Part shown: one piece after another, positions 1 to 12,679 of the stretch | Layout: each line of letters begins with the position of its first letter | Position numbering within the stretch: the stretch's first letter is position 1 | Source of the DNA: Rhopalosiphum padi | Lineage: Eukaryota; Arthropoda; Insecta; Hemiptera; Aphididae | Reading direction: 5' to 3' | Length of the DNA stretch: 64,000 nt | Assembly (NCBI RefSeq): GCF_020882245.1 | Contig: NC_083597.1 | Span: 72,456,152-72,520,151 of the forward strand | The notes under the pieces: generated by a model | Database searches by the model: none | What the model was told of the DNA's origin: nothing | The model's input: the letters and a program-made list of their open reading frames with translations, nothing else | Position numbers and translations under genes: made by a program

Positions 1-1839
1 AGACAACACGTATAAACACAAACATAAAACTAATTAAAGTAACTAACTATTAAGTTATTAATTACCTTGCACACATGTCATAATATACTATTTAGTATAT
101 TACCTAATTTATAGAACTACCAATTTTCTAGTGACACATCTAACGGCGATCTCAAGTTACTTTATCGTGATGCACATCGATTTTTCGATTTATGTTATAA
201 GATGTTTAAAAAAAAAATTAAACACCGAGTTGTGAAATCTTGTGAATATCACGATAAATAAAGCGTATGCAATAAATGTTAAACTCATAGAATAGATCAA
301 TTAAAAGAGACACGAGTGAGTAGACGATTCTATGAATCAATTTATATATTGTCATATTGGTGGTTACGAAGTGCATTGCAAACAATATATTTCAAGTAAC
401 TATGTCCGTCGACAATTTTAGATAATAATATACACAATTAAATTAAAACTGTAGAAAAATACTCGGTATTCATATAACATATTATATTATAAATTATGTA
501 CCTATATTTTATTAACGCGTGGTCATCTACAAGCTAATCAAGTTTATAACCAAATTATGAGCTTTTCAAAAAATAAATCCTATTACTCGTTCGGGAGTTT
601 TATCTGTTTTTCTTAGCTCGTGTAAAGACAAATGTTTTTAAATCTAGTTAAAATTTTAGTTTTTTTCGTAAGATTATTTGAACATGTTTTTGCAAATATG
701 ATATTTGAATAGTTTAAAGTTTATTAAGACTTGTGTGTTTATTTTTTTTAGATTTCACATATTATCTTTTTTGAAATACAAAGTGACAGTAATAATTAGT
801 AAAAATAGTTTCAAACGTAGCTATATCGAACACAGGAAATCAATCGTGTTTAATTTTAAGTGAACTTTCACAGATTTATCACCCTTTATCGAATATTACG
901 ATCACCCACGTATTTCTGGTAAATACATTTTGAATACGATCGACGATGAAAATATAATGAAAAAACGAGTTTATGAAAAGTTTTAAGAAATAACAATTTG
1001 CCGAACGATTAAACGAAACTTACGTAAATTGCGAAAAATAATATAAAAATACGTAGGCAATATATCGAAATACCTAGAAATAAATTACATTTTAAATTTA
1101 TTTTTTTATGTTATTACATTTTATTATACACCTTTGATGTATTGTATACATTATAATATGACGTTAAGGAAAAAAAACTTTTAGGGATTTACTTCAGCCA
1201 AAAAAATACATTTTATATTGACAAACTTATCGCATTTAACATTGGACGTTTAATTAGAAATATACTGCATAAAATGTATAGTTATAAGTTAAAAACCATA
1301 CTACAGTGACTGTATACACGGAGTATAAATAGTTAAGATCACAATACCTACTACGCTATAACATGATAATCAATATAATAGGTACTCGTGTATAATATTA
1401 TGTTATATGTATTATTAGAAAAAATGAAATATATTTTAATTAAAAAAAAAAAAAATTAAAATCGAACCGAATGCTCGTGACATCGTTGTGTGTAATTATT
1501 ATTATTTTAGTAAAAAAATGTTTTTTTTTCGAAAAACGTGATAATTATAATAAATAATTAATAATGATATTATAATGGATTATAAGAGTCGTGGTGCTCG
1601 TTACACGGAGGGTTTACTTTGCAGTTTCCAGAATATACAATAACGTGAATTCAGGTGAATTCCAGTATTAATAAACGAGACAAAACACACGCTTCGAAAT
1701 AAGCGAGTGTACCTATATACGCGGTTTTTATAATAATTATAATTTTATATTAACACCGGAATCGCGGAGTAATGCGCGTGATTCGATGATTTCATTATTC
1801 AAAAACCAGAAATTAGTATCGGCATGGAGGATTTTATAA
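1..1839. other. AT-rich non-coding stretch
   Basis: No gene is visible. The sequence is a mixture of short A and T tracts with stops in all six frames every few dozen bases. An A tract of 14 bases lies at 1442-1455. A TATA-box-like TATAAATAG occurs at 1324-1332 but has no initiator at the right distance, so it is not called a promoter. Confidence 0.7.
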
Positions 1840-2950
1840 TTATTTTAAATAATGGTTGAAACGTCCAGATGACACACAGGAGTATGAGGTCGTTACGAGC
1901 TCCCCCGATGTAACAGCGAGAGAGTGACAATGCGGTTCACTGTGGTTGTGGTTGTGGTAGTGGCGGTGGTGGTGTCGGTGGTGGTGGTGGTGGTAGTGGT
2001 GGTGACAGCGGTGGCGGTGGCAGTCGAACGGATGAAAAAAAAAGGGTTTCCGCGGATATATCTTATAATAATGCCGTCTCCGCTTTTCGCGCGCATCCAC
2101 TCTAATCTCATCAACTCTTAATTGAAACTCGTTAAGGAGCAGAATTGTGCGCCGAGACAAAAGCAGCTATATACCACGCGTTTCCGCTCCGATTTTGACT
2201 ACTGTCCCGTTCCGGAGCCACCGCCATCATGGGGGAAAAAAATACAAAAAACTGCGGAAAAAACCCCGAGAGACAACGGTCGACTACGAAAAAACAATTG
2301 TGCCGCAAACGCGATTTCGGCAAATCCCAAGTAGCGAAGTAGTGTGTGTGTATATATATATAATATATCCTTATCTCGCCGTCACGTTTCGCATATATTT
2401 ATAATACTTATACATGCGTATTATACGTGCACACTCTTCTCTCGGTCCCGCACTATCCACACTATCGCGGCTCTTGACATTTTTTTTCCGTCGCATATCT
2501 TTTTTACACTCGTGAGACGCCGCTCGCCGGACCCGTTTAATTTTCCGTAGGTATAATTTTATCACAATAGGACGGAGGAGACCTTTAATACAGACGAGAA
2601 AAATGATAAACGAATGCGTACTCTGCAATACGTACCTCTCTGCCTATAGGGTGTTCCTCGGAAGGACGGTGAGTTTTTTCCCGTCGTCGCCGCCGCCATT
2701 CCATCGAAAACAATATACGCGGGAAATTAATTTCCTCATTGTTTCCGGACCGGGGCTGACGGAACAATGAGTGGCGGCGATACCTGTGGTACAGCGTTAT
2801 ATCATAACAATATAATATATTATGTGTACGTATTGTTCGCCCTATCGTTTTGAGTGTCGAACGATTAAACAGACAAATCGTTCTCGCAACACGCATACAA
2901 TATCGGCGTGGTTAATTATTATCGACAGAATTCATCGGCTTTCGTAGGCC
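1840..2950. promoter_or_regulatory. GC-richer, CpG-bearing island 1
   Basis: This is the first of the window's GC-richer islands. It opens with an imperfect GGT/GTG tract and continues with many CpG dinucleotides to about 2950. Several short frames are open on both strands, but they overlap one another and none looks like a protein. A splice-donor-like GGTGAG lies near 2667 and a CTGCCTATAG acceptor-like string near 2650, which would leave only a tiny exon. The segment could be a promoter, 5' untranslated region or enhancer of a neighbouring gene. The function is inferred from composition only. Confidence 0.4.
1941..2022 (+). repeat. Imperfect GGT/GTG trinucleotide tract
   Basis: About 80 bases consist almost wholly of GGT, GTT and GTG units with scattered substitutions. 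The plus strand is G-rich and C-poor. The minus strand reads CAC/ACC, which creates His-rich and Thr-rich shadow frames that should not be annotated as proteins. Confidence 0.85.
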
Positions 2951-4411
2951 TGCTGCAAGCGTAACACAATAAATAATAATAATAATAAATTTAGCGGCAG
3001 GCGGTACTTAGTATTACGGCTAAGCCACCGATGTATGAACGAACGATTCACAAAGTATTTTCAACTTCTCCCCACCTATTTTACCTATTTTTTTGTTTAA
3101 TAATATATGAATTCTGATATTTGTGACAACACGCACCGTTTATGATACGATACATACCGACGGCGGAACGGCCAACTGATATGAGTACCTATGTGACACG
3201 TAGTTGAAACTTAAATATTCAAAGTTTTTTATTATAAATTATTTAAAAACAAAAAAAAAACACTGTGTATTCATTATGTCTTATCATTATCAATTAAAAT
3301 CTCTATTTCTTTAGCGTTTGTTAGAACACTTTGCATTAATAATGTCTATAGAACGATTTACAATGTTTTAATATTAAATAATTATTTCGAATTAGTCTAG
3401 AATTGATTTGTATACAAATAAAAAATAAATATATTAATTTAAACATCATGGATAAAAAAAAACTAAAAATATAAATATCTGAAATGAAATGAAAATTACA
3501 ACTTTTAATCCATGAAAAATAAATATAAAGTTTGCAACAGTATTTTTCAAAATTGTATTCTTTTTGTGTTTATTATATATTATACATTATAATATAAGGA
3601 TTATGCAATCGCAATCAAACAATTACTAAGAAAATCGCTTGAACACAATTATTTTATATAATAATATATTATATTTATATTATAAAGTATTAAGCAATTG
3701 CATAAAAATATAAAATTCGTAAATTAATTATAGATGTTGATTAATATTTCAAGGGAAAAATTGAAATGACAACACTATAATATTAGATATTAAGCATTTA
3801 AATAATGTTTTCGCAACTACCATTCATAATATATTACCAACAACATTTTAAATAAATATAAACATTAAAACTACATTTTTGGAGTAATTACTATAATAAC
3901 AACATAATTATTACGGTTAAATAAAAAAACGCAAATTCGACAAATTTCTGAACTATATAGTATTTCTATATTTCAAAAACAACAGTAATCACTAATCGAG
4001 TTCAATTGAAATTTAGTATTATAATTATCGTATTGTATTTTATCGTAGTGATGGTTGATTATATTATCATTTAAGATAACTACACAATATAAATAGTATA
4101 CATTCGTAACAAATGGTATTTGATAGCTCTAAAGTCAACTTCATTATAAAAACATGGAACTTGTACATAGAAAAAAAAATTTCAGATTGGACTACTTAAA
4201 AATTTTGGACTTAAAATTACAAATAATATGTTTTAGATAGGCACTAATTTTAACTATTCTAATAAAATTAATACCAATATGTAATTTTAATTTTAAGTTG
4301 TTGAACTCGTTTTAATATCACTGTAAAATCTAATTTAATTATAAGGTTTTGATTAAATTCATTTTATTTTAGTAACAATTATTTATGCTTATGTTTTGTT
4401 AAAAAGGTATT

Positions 4412-4479
4412 TTTTGCGCTTATGGAATATTTATTTTTTCTATTTTGGGTTGTGTCTGAGTCATATTTTGCGCTTATGG
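4412..4479 (+). repeat. Pair of 14-base direct repeats
   Basis: The word TTTTGCGCTTATGG occurs at 4412-4425 and again at 4466-4479, a period of 54 bases. The word contains GCGC, which is rare in the flanking AT-rich sequence, so chance recurrence is unlikely. It may be part of a degraded repeat element. Confidence 0.6.
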
Positions 4480-5580
4480 GCTACAGCCGATTATTGAATG
4501 AAACTATCTTGATTTTAACAATATAAAACTAAAATATAATAATAATTATACTAAAAATACCAAATGTAAACTACCACTCATAAAGATACATAATATAATT
4601 GAATGAATAAATTTAAAATAAAATATCATGTTAATTCGTATAGATAGAAAAATATAAACACTTTTAGATTTAGATTCCCATGCCTTTGAAAACTTGTCAT
4701 ACTATTTCTATAAAATGTAATTACAATATGCAAATTTGCACATTTTATGTGTACTCACGTATTATTACGCATGCTATATTATGAATTTTACGATCGATTA
4801 AAATAGTATTTGTATTCCATATTATGATATTACATAGTAAAATATATTTTTAGTTTTATAAAATATGTGTTTAATATTCTTCATTTGTAAAATGCAGAAC
4901 GAGTTATAATTGTAGAGTTATTGTTTTTAGGAAATGAATATATATTGTGTATTGAACATATTCGGGGTAGTCATGGTCGATATTTAAAACATACTCTGTA
5001 TCATTAATATGCATAAGACATTTCAAATTAATTCGTATATAGAGTGTCAGAAAAATGATAAATAATGAAATGCGAAAGTAAAACTAAATATTATATTAAT
5101 ATTTGGTAAATTTCCGAAAAAAATAATACACCATAATATTATCCATTATAATAAATATGATATATAAAATAAAAGTACAATATTTAAGTAATACAAATTT
5201 AAAACTATTTTATTAATATATTTTTTTTTTACTTCTGAGTTCTGATTATAATTTATCAATGATCCTATTTATTAATTATTTTAATTCGAAATTCTTTATA
5301 CCTAATTTGTAAAATATATTTTATATTGCTAGTATAAAAAAAATCTATAAAAAAATTAACATTTATTTTTTTACACATTAATATGTATACCTATATATAT
5401 TTATATATAAAAAGCATCGTTTAAAATTTGTAAAAAAAACTTTTTTATAACCTACAGTATATATTATAAATTATAATACAATTATTACAGTGATTCTAAT
5501 TTTGTGTGATATCAACTGTTAAGATTACACTTGAATTGTACAAATATTTACCCTCAAACCCTGTACATAATACAATTTTA

Positions 5581-5609
5581 TAATATAGACTACAATATAG
5601 TCTATATTA
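5581..5609. repeat. Perfect inverted repeat, 11-base arms
   Basis: TAATATAGACT at 5581-5591 is exactly complementary to AGTCTATATTA at 5599-5609, with a 7-base loop. No T tract follows and no function is suggested. Such hairpins are expected at some rate in AT-rich DNA, though the GAC/GTC core makes this one more than a plain AT run. Confidence 0.75.
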
Positions 5610-5843
5610 AGTTAACTAATAAATTATTCAAAACAGAAAAAAAATTACTTTCCTTATTATTATTCCCAAAATTATTCTTGAAAAAAAAATGTGTTTATAA
5701 CATTTAATTATTATCGAATTTTAATATTTAATGTTGACACTACAAATAAGTTTAAAAAAAATAATATAGTATACTAAAAATAATTTTATTGTTATACGTG
5801 TTGTATTTATATCGTTTACGATTCCTGCTGTATTCGGCACCAG

Positions 5844-6015
5844 ATGAGTGCTTAAATCATCTATCCAACACGCCGTCCTGTGGGAAGATGGATCTCGACG
5901 AATAAACGTCTCAAGCGTTGACGTCCCTACTCAATCCTTGATTGCATATATACGTTTAACAAGAATTGCGTTTGGACAATCACAGCCTGAGAACTTTATC
6001 ACTGAAATAAACACC
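5844..6015 (+). other. Exon-like segment with splice signals but no through frame
   Basis: A GC-richer segment sits alone in AT-rich sequence. It is preceded by a pyrimidine-rich stretch ending in CACCAG (5839-5843 region) and followed by a strong donor consensus, CCC/GTGAGT, at 6016. If it is an exon of these limits, no frame is open through it: stops occur in each phase near the start or middle. The frame from 5848 is open to 6048 and reads through the donor, with segments such as TQSLIAYIRLTRIAFGQSQP. Options are a non-coding RNA exon, a 5' untranslated exon, or a pseudogene remnant. I do not recognise a family. Confidence 0.25.
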
Positions 6016-6700
6016 CGTGAGTACAATATTGCGATAATCATGTCATGACATGTCACTATAGTACTATAAATTAGTATTGTTAATGTTACCATTGTAGGAT
6101 TAATGAATACACTTCAACATAATTACACTAATTACAGATTAAAAAAAAAAAAATAGAACGAAAACAAACAAACGAACATAATATGTACGCCCTTAAAATT
6201 AACATTTCGTTCGTACAAGAGCGAAATATTACTTTCAATGTTATGCAAATATTAATATACACAAATGTTCCTTTTTTATTATATACCATCATAATTTTAC
6301 AAGCATAAATAGTTTACAGCTTTGATATTTTCAAAAACACACGTTTTCAATATCCAGATGAATTATTATATATAATAATGTGTCGTTAAGATATTAATTA
6401 TTGTAGTATAATTTATTGATTTATGTAATTTGAAACTCCTCCAGTTCAATGTTTTTTTAAATTATTTTTATATATTTCGAGTTGAACTTAATTTGGATAT
6501 GAATTGAATTGGTTTTACATGCTGGTTATAAATTTATGACTAAAGTGTATCGTAAATTTTGGCTATTTCAGTTTTGTGGATCCACATTTCATATTAACTA
6601 ATTTATAAATTATAAAAATGTAACATTTTGTACTTATGATACAATACAATATAATAATATTAGAATATCCATAAAATATTTATTCATTAACCAAATGTTG

Positions 6701-6726
6701 AATAATAATAATAATAATAATAATAA
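6701..6726 (+). repeat. (AAT)n microsatellite
   Basis: An uninterrupted AAT run of more than eight units. Confidence 0.95.
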
Positions 6727-7356
6727 AACTACTGAACCTACTGACGAACGAATGGACCAGTGGGAGAAAATACCATTTTACAATAATACAATTTAAATTA
6801 TACTATATTATTATATTTTTTTATTAAACGAATGGCCAATTATTGTAATTGTATTTTGGTCTTTCACCGACGTTTTCCGCTCCAACGTTTACCGAATAAA
6901 AGAAAAGAAGAAAAATAATATAAATTCAAAGACGTTATTAAACGGAATTTTATTCAAATACAAAAAAAATCATTTCCGATACGATTTCTTACCAATTAAC
7001 AACCGTTGTGTCGTCGATAAAAAAAGAAAAACGAATGTTAAAAAAATTAAAACCATTGATCGTTGTTACGAAATGGAACAACGTTACGCTGCTGAGCTAT
7101 TTTTATTATAAATTTTGTTCTTGAATATCCACAACCAGAGCGTTTTTATACTTTTCTTCCATTTTTCACATATCGTATAAAGGATGATTTTTAAAATAGG
7201 TAAGGCTCTCAATTTAAACTATTAACGTTCTTAACAATAATTTGTTCGAGCAATACAATTACTAACCAGTAAAATATTTGAGAATACTTATATTATTACT
7301 ATATTATTTTATTGTTACTTTTATATTTTTATTTCTTAAATAGCAACTTTCGTTTA

Positions 7357-7400
7357 AAATTTTAAGTGGATCGATAAATGTATTGATTTTATAATGAATG
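7357..7400 (+). repeat. Short segment related to the 52-kb interspersed repeat
   Basis: AAATTTTAAGTGGA followed by a CGAT and a TATT at matching spacing is shared with 52013-52060 in the same orientation. The match degrades after about 45 bases. It suggests a second, more decayed copy of the same repeat family. Confidence 0.35.
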
Positions 7401-8389
7401 ATGCATATTTACTTTATTTTGTCTGTGTACACATCTTATAGTAAAAAAAAAAGCATCGATCTTCGATTTAAAGGGTGGTTTCTGATTACGAATTGAGTCT
7501 AGTTGGTACTTTAAGGGGTTCAAAAATAAAAATGTTTAAATATTTTTGAAATTATCAGAACAATAAATTAAGCAAAAACGGGAATTCTTATACAAATACA
7601 GATTTTGACAAAAAATCAAATTTTTTCTTATGTTACCTATTCAAGAATAAATGACTAGAGATACTTGACATTTTTATCAAACATAAATTATATAATTATA
7701 TATACATACAACAAAATATAAACATATTTGTTAAAAATATACGCATAACTTGTTTTATTACATCACTATTCTTAATATAATATATTCATACACCTTGATG
7801 GTTTTTGATAAAATGCAATACCCATTGTAATTCTGTTGATTAACTTTTTTCCCTAGAACATAATATATTTTATAACATTAAAAATGTATACAAAATGTAC
7901 CTTTTTAATTTTAATTAAAATTCAAACAACAAAATTATACTTAGAACTTAGGCTATTTTAGTAATTGAAAAATACTTGGCGTAAATCGAGTTAATGATAT
8001 TGTACGTGTGTAACATATAAATTTATTTTAAATACGACTCTGAATCTTAAAGAAAAAATTAATAATTTGTTTACTAAAAAAATAACTATATAAATATATC
8101 ATCCCTACTCGGTACCCATTATTTTAAAAATGAAACATTAATCATACATATTAGATTATTATATAACGTGTGAAAACAGTATTTAATTAATAAAAAATTA
8201 TTTTTCTATATATTATATAGTTTTTTTAAGTAAAAAAATTATTAACTTTTTATTTATATTACATAAATAAATGAATAAGTAAAAATAAAATATCTAATTA
8301 ATTTTAAATCACATCACTTGTTTTATAATTACATGAAATATTGAAACAATATCGCAAGCGGTTGTTGAAATACTGAAATACACCAGATA

Positions 8390-8650
8390 CATATACCTAT
8401 ATAATTTAGTTGCGCTCACCCACTCGACGTACATTGCAGTTCAGAAATAATGAGTTTTTCTTGTTTAAACGGTTTTTACCGCGGAAAGGCGTATTTTTGT
8501 CGAGATTAGAGTGACTGTGGTTTCCTTCAAGCCGTCACTGGTTCTGACACAATAACGACAAGCCGTAAATATCAAAAATCACAATATAATAATATTATTA
8601 TTACGTAATTATTACAACTGCAAAATAGTGTAGAGCTGCGCTCGTATTAT
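8390..8650. promoter_or_regulatory. Small GC-richer island 2
   Basis: About 250 bases with CpG-bearing words (GACG, CCGCGG, CGAG) contrast with AT-rich flanks. No open frame of note is present. It is classed as possible regulatory sequence from composition alone. Confidence 0.25.
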
Positions 8651-9180
8651 ATATTATAATTTATAATTATCGTTTTTTTTTAAATATTTCAATCGATTTT
8701 TAATAACATATTATATTGTTTTCAAGTTTGTCGCATGACATACGTGTTTACCTGAACACGCGGTAGAAACTACTCACCTATGCAAAAGTGGATACTTAAT
8801 AATTACAATGAAAAAAGCAATCTACATAATAAAAAATAAATAAATAAATTCTATCAATCTAATATTTTAATTGCATACTTATAACCTAACTATGTATAAA
8901 TGTATAATGTCACCTAATCAAAACGTACCTAACCTATTTTTCGTTTAATTACCAACATTTTCGTTATTACAAATAATTATATTTGTTAAGTTATTGATTA
9001 TTTTTTTTTTTCACGTTTTACAAATAATATATTCAATTAAATAATATTATAATTAAGCACTATTAAAAATGATTAGGTATATCACACTTATGATTTTGAA
9101 GCTGGTCCTCGAAAGTTTCTGGTGATTATATAAAAATTATACTAGTGTCCATACTCGTAAATTTCGCTTACATATTTCCC
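8651..9180. other. AT-rich non-coding stretch
   Basis: Nothing gene-like is visible. A T11 tract starts at 9001. On the minus strand a good donor consensus (CATAG/GTGAGT) lies at about 8770-8780. The 45 bases preceding it on that strand are open but AT-rich and hydrophobic, and are too short to call. Confidence 0.6.
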
Positions 9181-10330
9181 TTTTTTTGACGCGTGGTATC
9201 TTAAACGTAGTGATAATTATATACTCGCCTAAAATTTGCACGAATGTTTTGAAGGTATTGTTCCAACGCCTGTTGTTTGTGTACTGTGCGTATATAGTGC
9301 AAAGTACGACGTGCATCGATTTGAATAATAATAATTATGTTTACAAACATCCCGTAAAGTGAGCGGAAACGGGACCCGTTTACGTTGAAGTGTTGACTTG
9401 TAAGTAATAGAGCGTATTTTATGTAAATATATGTATACATTTATTAAACAATATACTAAGTGTATATAAATATAGATGTATTCGGGGATGACAACGCATT
9501 TATCACAAATATACGGAAACCCTTGATTTTGCAAGAGGTGTGATTTGTTATATTTTTTAGTACTTGTACAAAACCACTATGCGTCTATGCACATAATGTT
9601 TGTCCGACGAAAATTAATATTACATAATACATTATTGTCGTGCAAAAGGTATATCAATAAATTAATGACAATAATGACACAGATTTATGGTAGGTACATT
9701 TTTGAGCATTGTGTGATAATTAGGTCAGTTTTTTCTCTTCGTAATGGTATAATTACGTAATATACTGCCAAATATGCGTTCCATCGTCGTCATTACGCTG
9801 TATCTATTGTGCACACGAAATAATCCCTCGTCGTTTCGTCCGTCAACAATATTGTTCGTCGTCGATAATTTGTGACGCAATATTATATCACAATATATAC
9901 AACATTATCATTATCAAAACTCTGTGAACCATACTTACATATTATTAGTGTTATTCTACCTCGTAGCAATATATAACAAGTTCGTACGGTTTTTATATAA
10001 TGTTTACCGTTTATTCGACTGATATCGGTTATTATAGAGTTATAGCAGTGTATGAGTTGCGATTTCGTGGACGAGGGTCGATTACGACGTAGATCACGTG
10101 CCCAACGATGGTTGGGGGGGGGGGGCGTCGTAAAACGATTCATTACTATAACGAGAATGAAAGAAAATACGAAAGATAGGGATTTTGGCGCTTCGATAAG
10201 TAACAGCGATGACGAGCTCGATAAATTAATAAAAATAAAGATAATATAACAACGTGTATTACACCAGTGAAATAACAACCGGCAATAGTAATTTATCGAC
10301 CGATATTATTTTTTTCGTTTTGGATTATTC
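9181..10330. promoter_or_regulatory. GC-richer islands 3a and 3b
   Basis: Two CpG-bearing patches, about 9.2-9.5 kb and 9.78-10.33 kb, are separated by AT-rich sequence. The second contains a G12 tract. A 131-codon minus-strand frame (9883-10278) and a 65-codon plus-strand frame (10052-10249) overlap the same bases. The plus frame ends in a charged stretch (NSDDELDKLIK), but neither has supporting splice or start context, so no gene is called. Confidence 0.35.
10114..10125 (+). repeat. G12 homopolymer
   Basis: Twelve consecutive G residues lie inside the GC-richer island. Length may vary between reads or individuals. Confidence 0.9.
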
Positions 10331-11680
10331 GCGCGCACAATCGTTTTGTGAAACATTAAAACCGTAACACGAAATTTTCGTCACGCATATTATACAACAT
10401 AGTAAAATACAAATATATATGATTCAGACTGAAAAAATACATTTATATTTCGTATGTTATAAAATTACTTTTTACTTGGCTCAACGAGTTTTCATAGTTA
10501 TCGGGACAACTCGACGGAAACTAATTTTGAAAAACATGTACCGGCTTTGGCGCGTCTACCGTTATAATCTAGTTCATATATACATAATAATATACATATA
10601 TTATTACATGCGACAACCGTGGCATGCAGAATACGCTGTATACAGATTGATATGGGATTATATACATTCCAGTAATATCTTCAAAACCATAAAATTGGTT
10701 TCACAATGTCGCTTTGGTCTCGTATTATATTACGAACAGGGTAAATGTGTTTTGTTTGATTGTTTGTTTTTTTTTTTTTTTGTCACAAATCCATAAACCA
10801 TATACAAGTATAATAAATAATGTCTATGCACAATTCAGAAAATATTTTATATTTTATCTATGATTATTGCAATTTGACAATCGTAAAACAACTGCAGGCA
10901 ATTATTTACCACGATGAACAATGTAACGTTTGAATTAAGAATTAGCGATCAGGTACCACTCACTCGTTAGGTTTATTGAAATACTCTTGTATCGGTAAAA
11001 AAAAAATAATCACTACACATTACTGAAATTTCAGATAATAACTTTTTTTAAATATACGAAACATTTAACGCACAGTATTAAAACTTATAGGTATCTACAA
11101 TAAAGTACTTGTCGAAAAATAAATGTAATTATCTCGATTGGTTACTGAGGTAAAAGTTCAAAAGATATTTATTGTTCAATGCAATAATTTTTAAAGAATT
11201 TTTTTACTGAAATTCAGCTAAATATTGATTATACATATTACATACCTATAATATATTGTTTGATTTTTGGCTCATGTTTTGGATTTGATAATATTTTCAA
11301 TCTATTTATACGTACCATTTCGCTTCTACTTGTAATACTGCTCTTAATCCTACCTCCTGCGAACATTTTAAAAGTTTAAACATATAGATAGGCGTAATCT
11401 CGGTGGTGTAAAACTATCATTTTTCACCATATAAAATCATAATATAGGTAAATACCTACAAATTTAATAAATAGTAAATTAATGTATTGCCGGTATAGTA
11501 TACTGTATACCGTGTATACCTGCATCATAATAATATTATATTTCGGTACGGTAGTGTAATGTGGGGTTATTTTATTTTGTATTTGTTTATATAGATACTG
11601 CCGATCATCCCCATCATACGCTCGGTATTTCGATAATAACTATATAATATAATAAAATAATCTCACAGTAAACCCCTACA
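10331..11680. other. AT-rich stretch with one 125-codon frame, no gene called
   Basis: The plus frame 10419-10796 is the longest on that strand. Its composition is dominated by Tyr, Ile and Phe from ATA/TAT runs, and it ends in a poly-Phe track from a T15 tract near 10767-10781. It is best explained as a chance frame in AT-rich DNA. Confidence 0.6.
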
Positions 11681-12679
11681 GCCATACCGGCCATTTCCGC
11701 ATATACCTATACCTTCCTACACTTGAACGACGCGAGAGTCTATATACAGAAATAATATACATAATATACTGTTTGTATGGGGTATTAATAATGCATATAC
11801 CATACATAATACATAGGTTTATACATATCATACATATATAAATTATAAATTGTTTTATGATGCGATGACGACGAAGTACGTATATAATACGCTGCAGCAC
11901 TACATGATTGTCTTTTGTTTCCGCTGACGTGGTGACGATAAAAAAAAATATTTGATTCACCACCACCACGAAATAATACTTTGGTAAAATCTACATTCGC
12001 AATAATATAATACTTACGATTTACAAGCTTAAAACAATATTCCGTCTACCTAAAAATTGTTCTTAATTATAATTATTTCTTTAATCCTTGATTTTTTCCT
12101 GTATCCCACAGCATTTTCCGGTTGCCCCATTATACAGTTTCTAGCTATAAAATAATACAAATCTAGTATAGATACGTGACCTTCAATATAATAAAGGATA
12201 TATAAAAAATCTATTACACATAAATAATACAAATCGTCTTTAATGTACGATAATATTTGGTACGTTTATTTAAAGTGACTTTTTTTACATTGCACTATGT
12301 AAAACCTATTATAATACATATAGCTAGATCTACGTTCCAAATCTATACAAAATAATGTACAGTAAAATATCGTATAACAGATACATTCAAAAAGCTGACC
12401 CTTTTATGGGAAAAAATCGCGTTCAACGCAGCTATCAGCCTCATTAATTTAAATCTATTGGCAACGAAAAGTTAGCACGATCTAAGCCTATCTTATGAAA
12501 AGGTTTTTTTCGCCACGACCAGTCCGTCTATTCGATCGTATACCATTTTCATGGCTTACGTTTCGTTTATTCTAGTCCACAGGTATATACTGTTATAAAT
12601 TATAATATTATCTATATAGCTCAATACGACGTATACGCCTATCCCGGTTCGACGAAATTTTGACTAGAAATCTCAATTC
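11681..12679. promoter_or_regulatory. Weak GC-richer patches
   Basis: Two mild rises in GC content are visible, at about 11.68-11.98 kb and 12.39-12.68 kb. Each has a few CpG words and no convincing frame. The rest is AT-rich. Regulatory potential is speculative. Confidence 0.2.

Larger units (their letters stand above)
2951..5799. other. AT-rich non-coding stretch
   Basis: No gene is visible over 2.8 kb. Stops are dense in all frames. Two small structures are listed separately: a pair of 14-base direct repeats near 4.4 kb and an inverted repeat at 5581-5609. Confidence 0.7.
6061..8389. other. AT-rich non-coding stretch
   Basis: No gene is visible. The stretch holds an A13 tract at 6141-6153, an AAT microsatellite at 6701-6726, and a short segment at 7357-7400 that resembles part of the repeat at about 52.0 kb. 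Confidence 0.7.

Noticed and set aside
1840..2160. His-rich and Thr-rich minus-strand frames and a Val-rich plus-strand frame
   Set aside because: All come from the GGT/GTG microsatellite and lack supporting context.
5831..5906. Possible CUB-domain-like start (APDECLNHLSNTPSCGK) in the third plus frame
   Set aside because: The phrase vaguely recalls insect CUB-domain proteins, but the frame stops at once and the following sequence does not continue the domain in any frame.
9883..10278. 131-codon minus-strand frame
   Set aside because: It crosses an island edge, contains a poly-Ser/Pro stretch from simple sequence, overlaps a plus frame, and shows no motif or splice boundary.
10419..10796. 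125-codon plus-strand frame
   Set aside because: Its Tyr/Ile/Phe content follows from ATA/TAT runs and it ends in a T tract, so it is read as chance.
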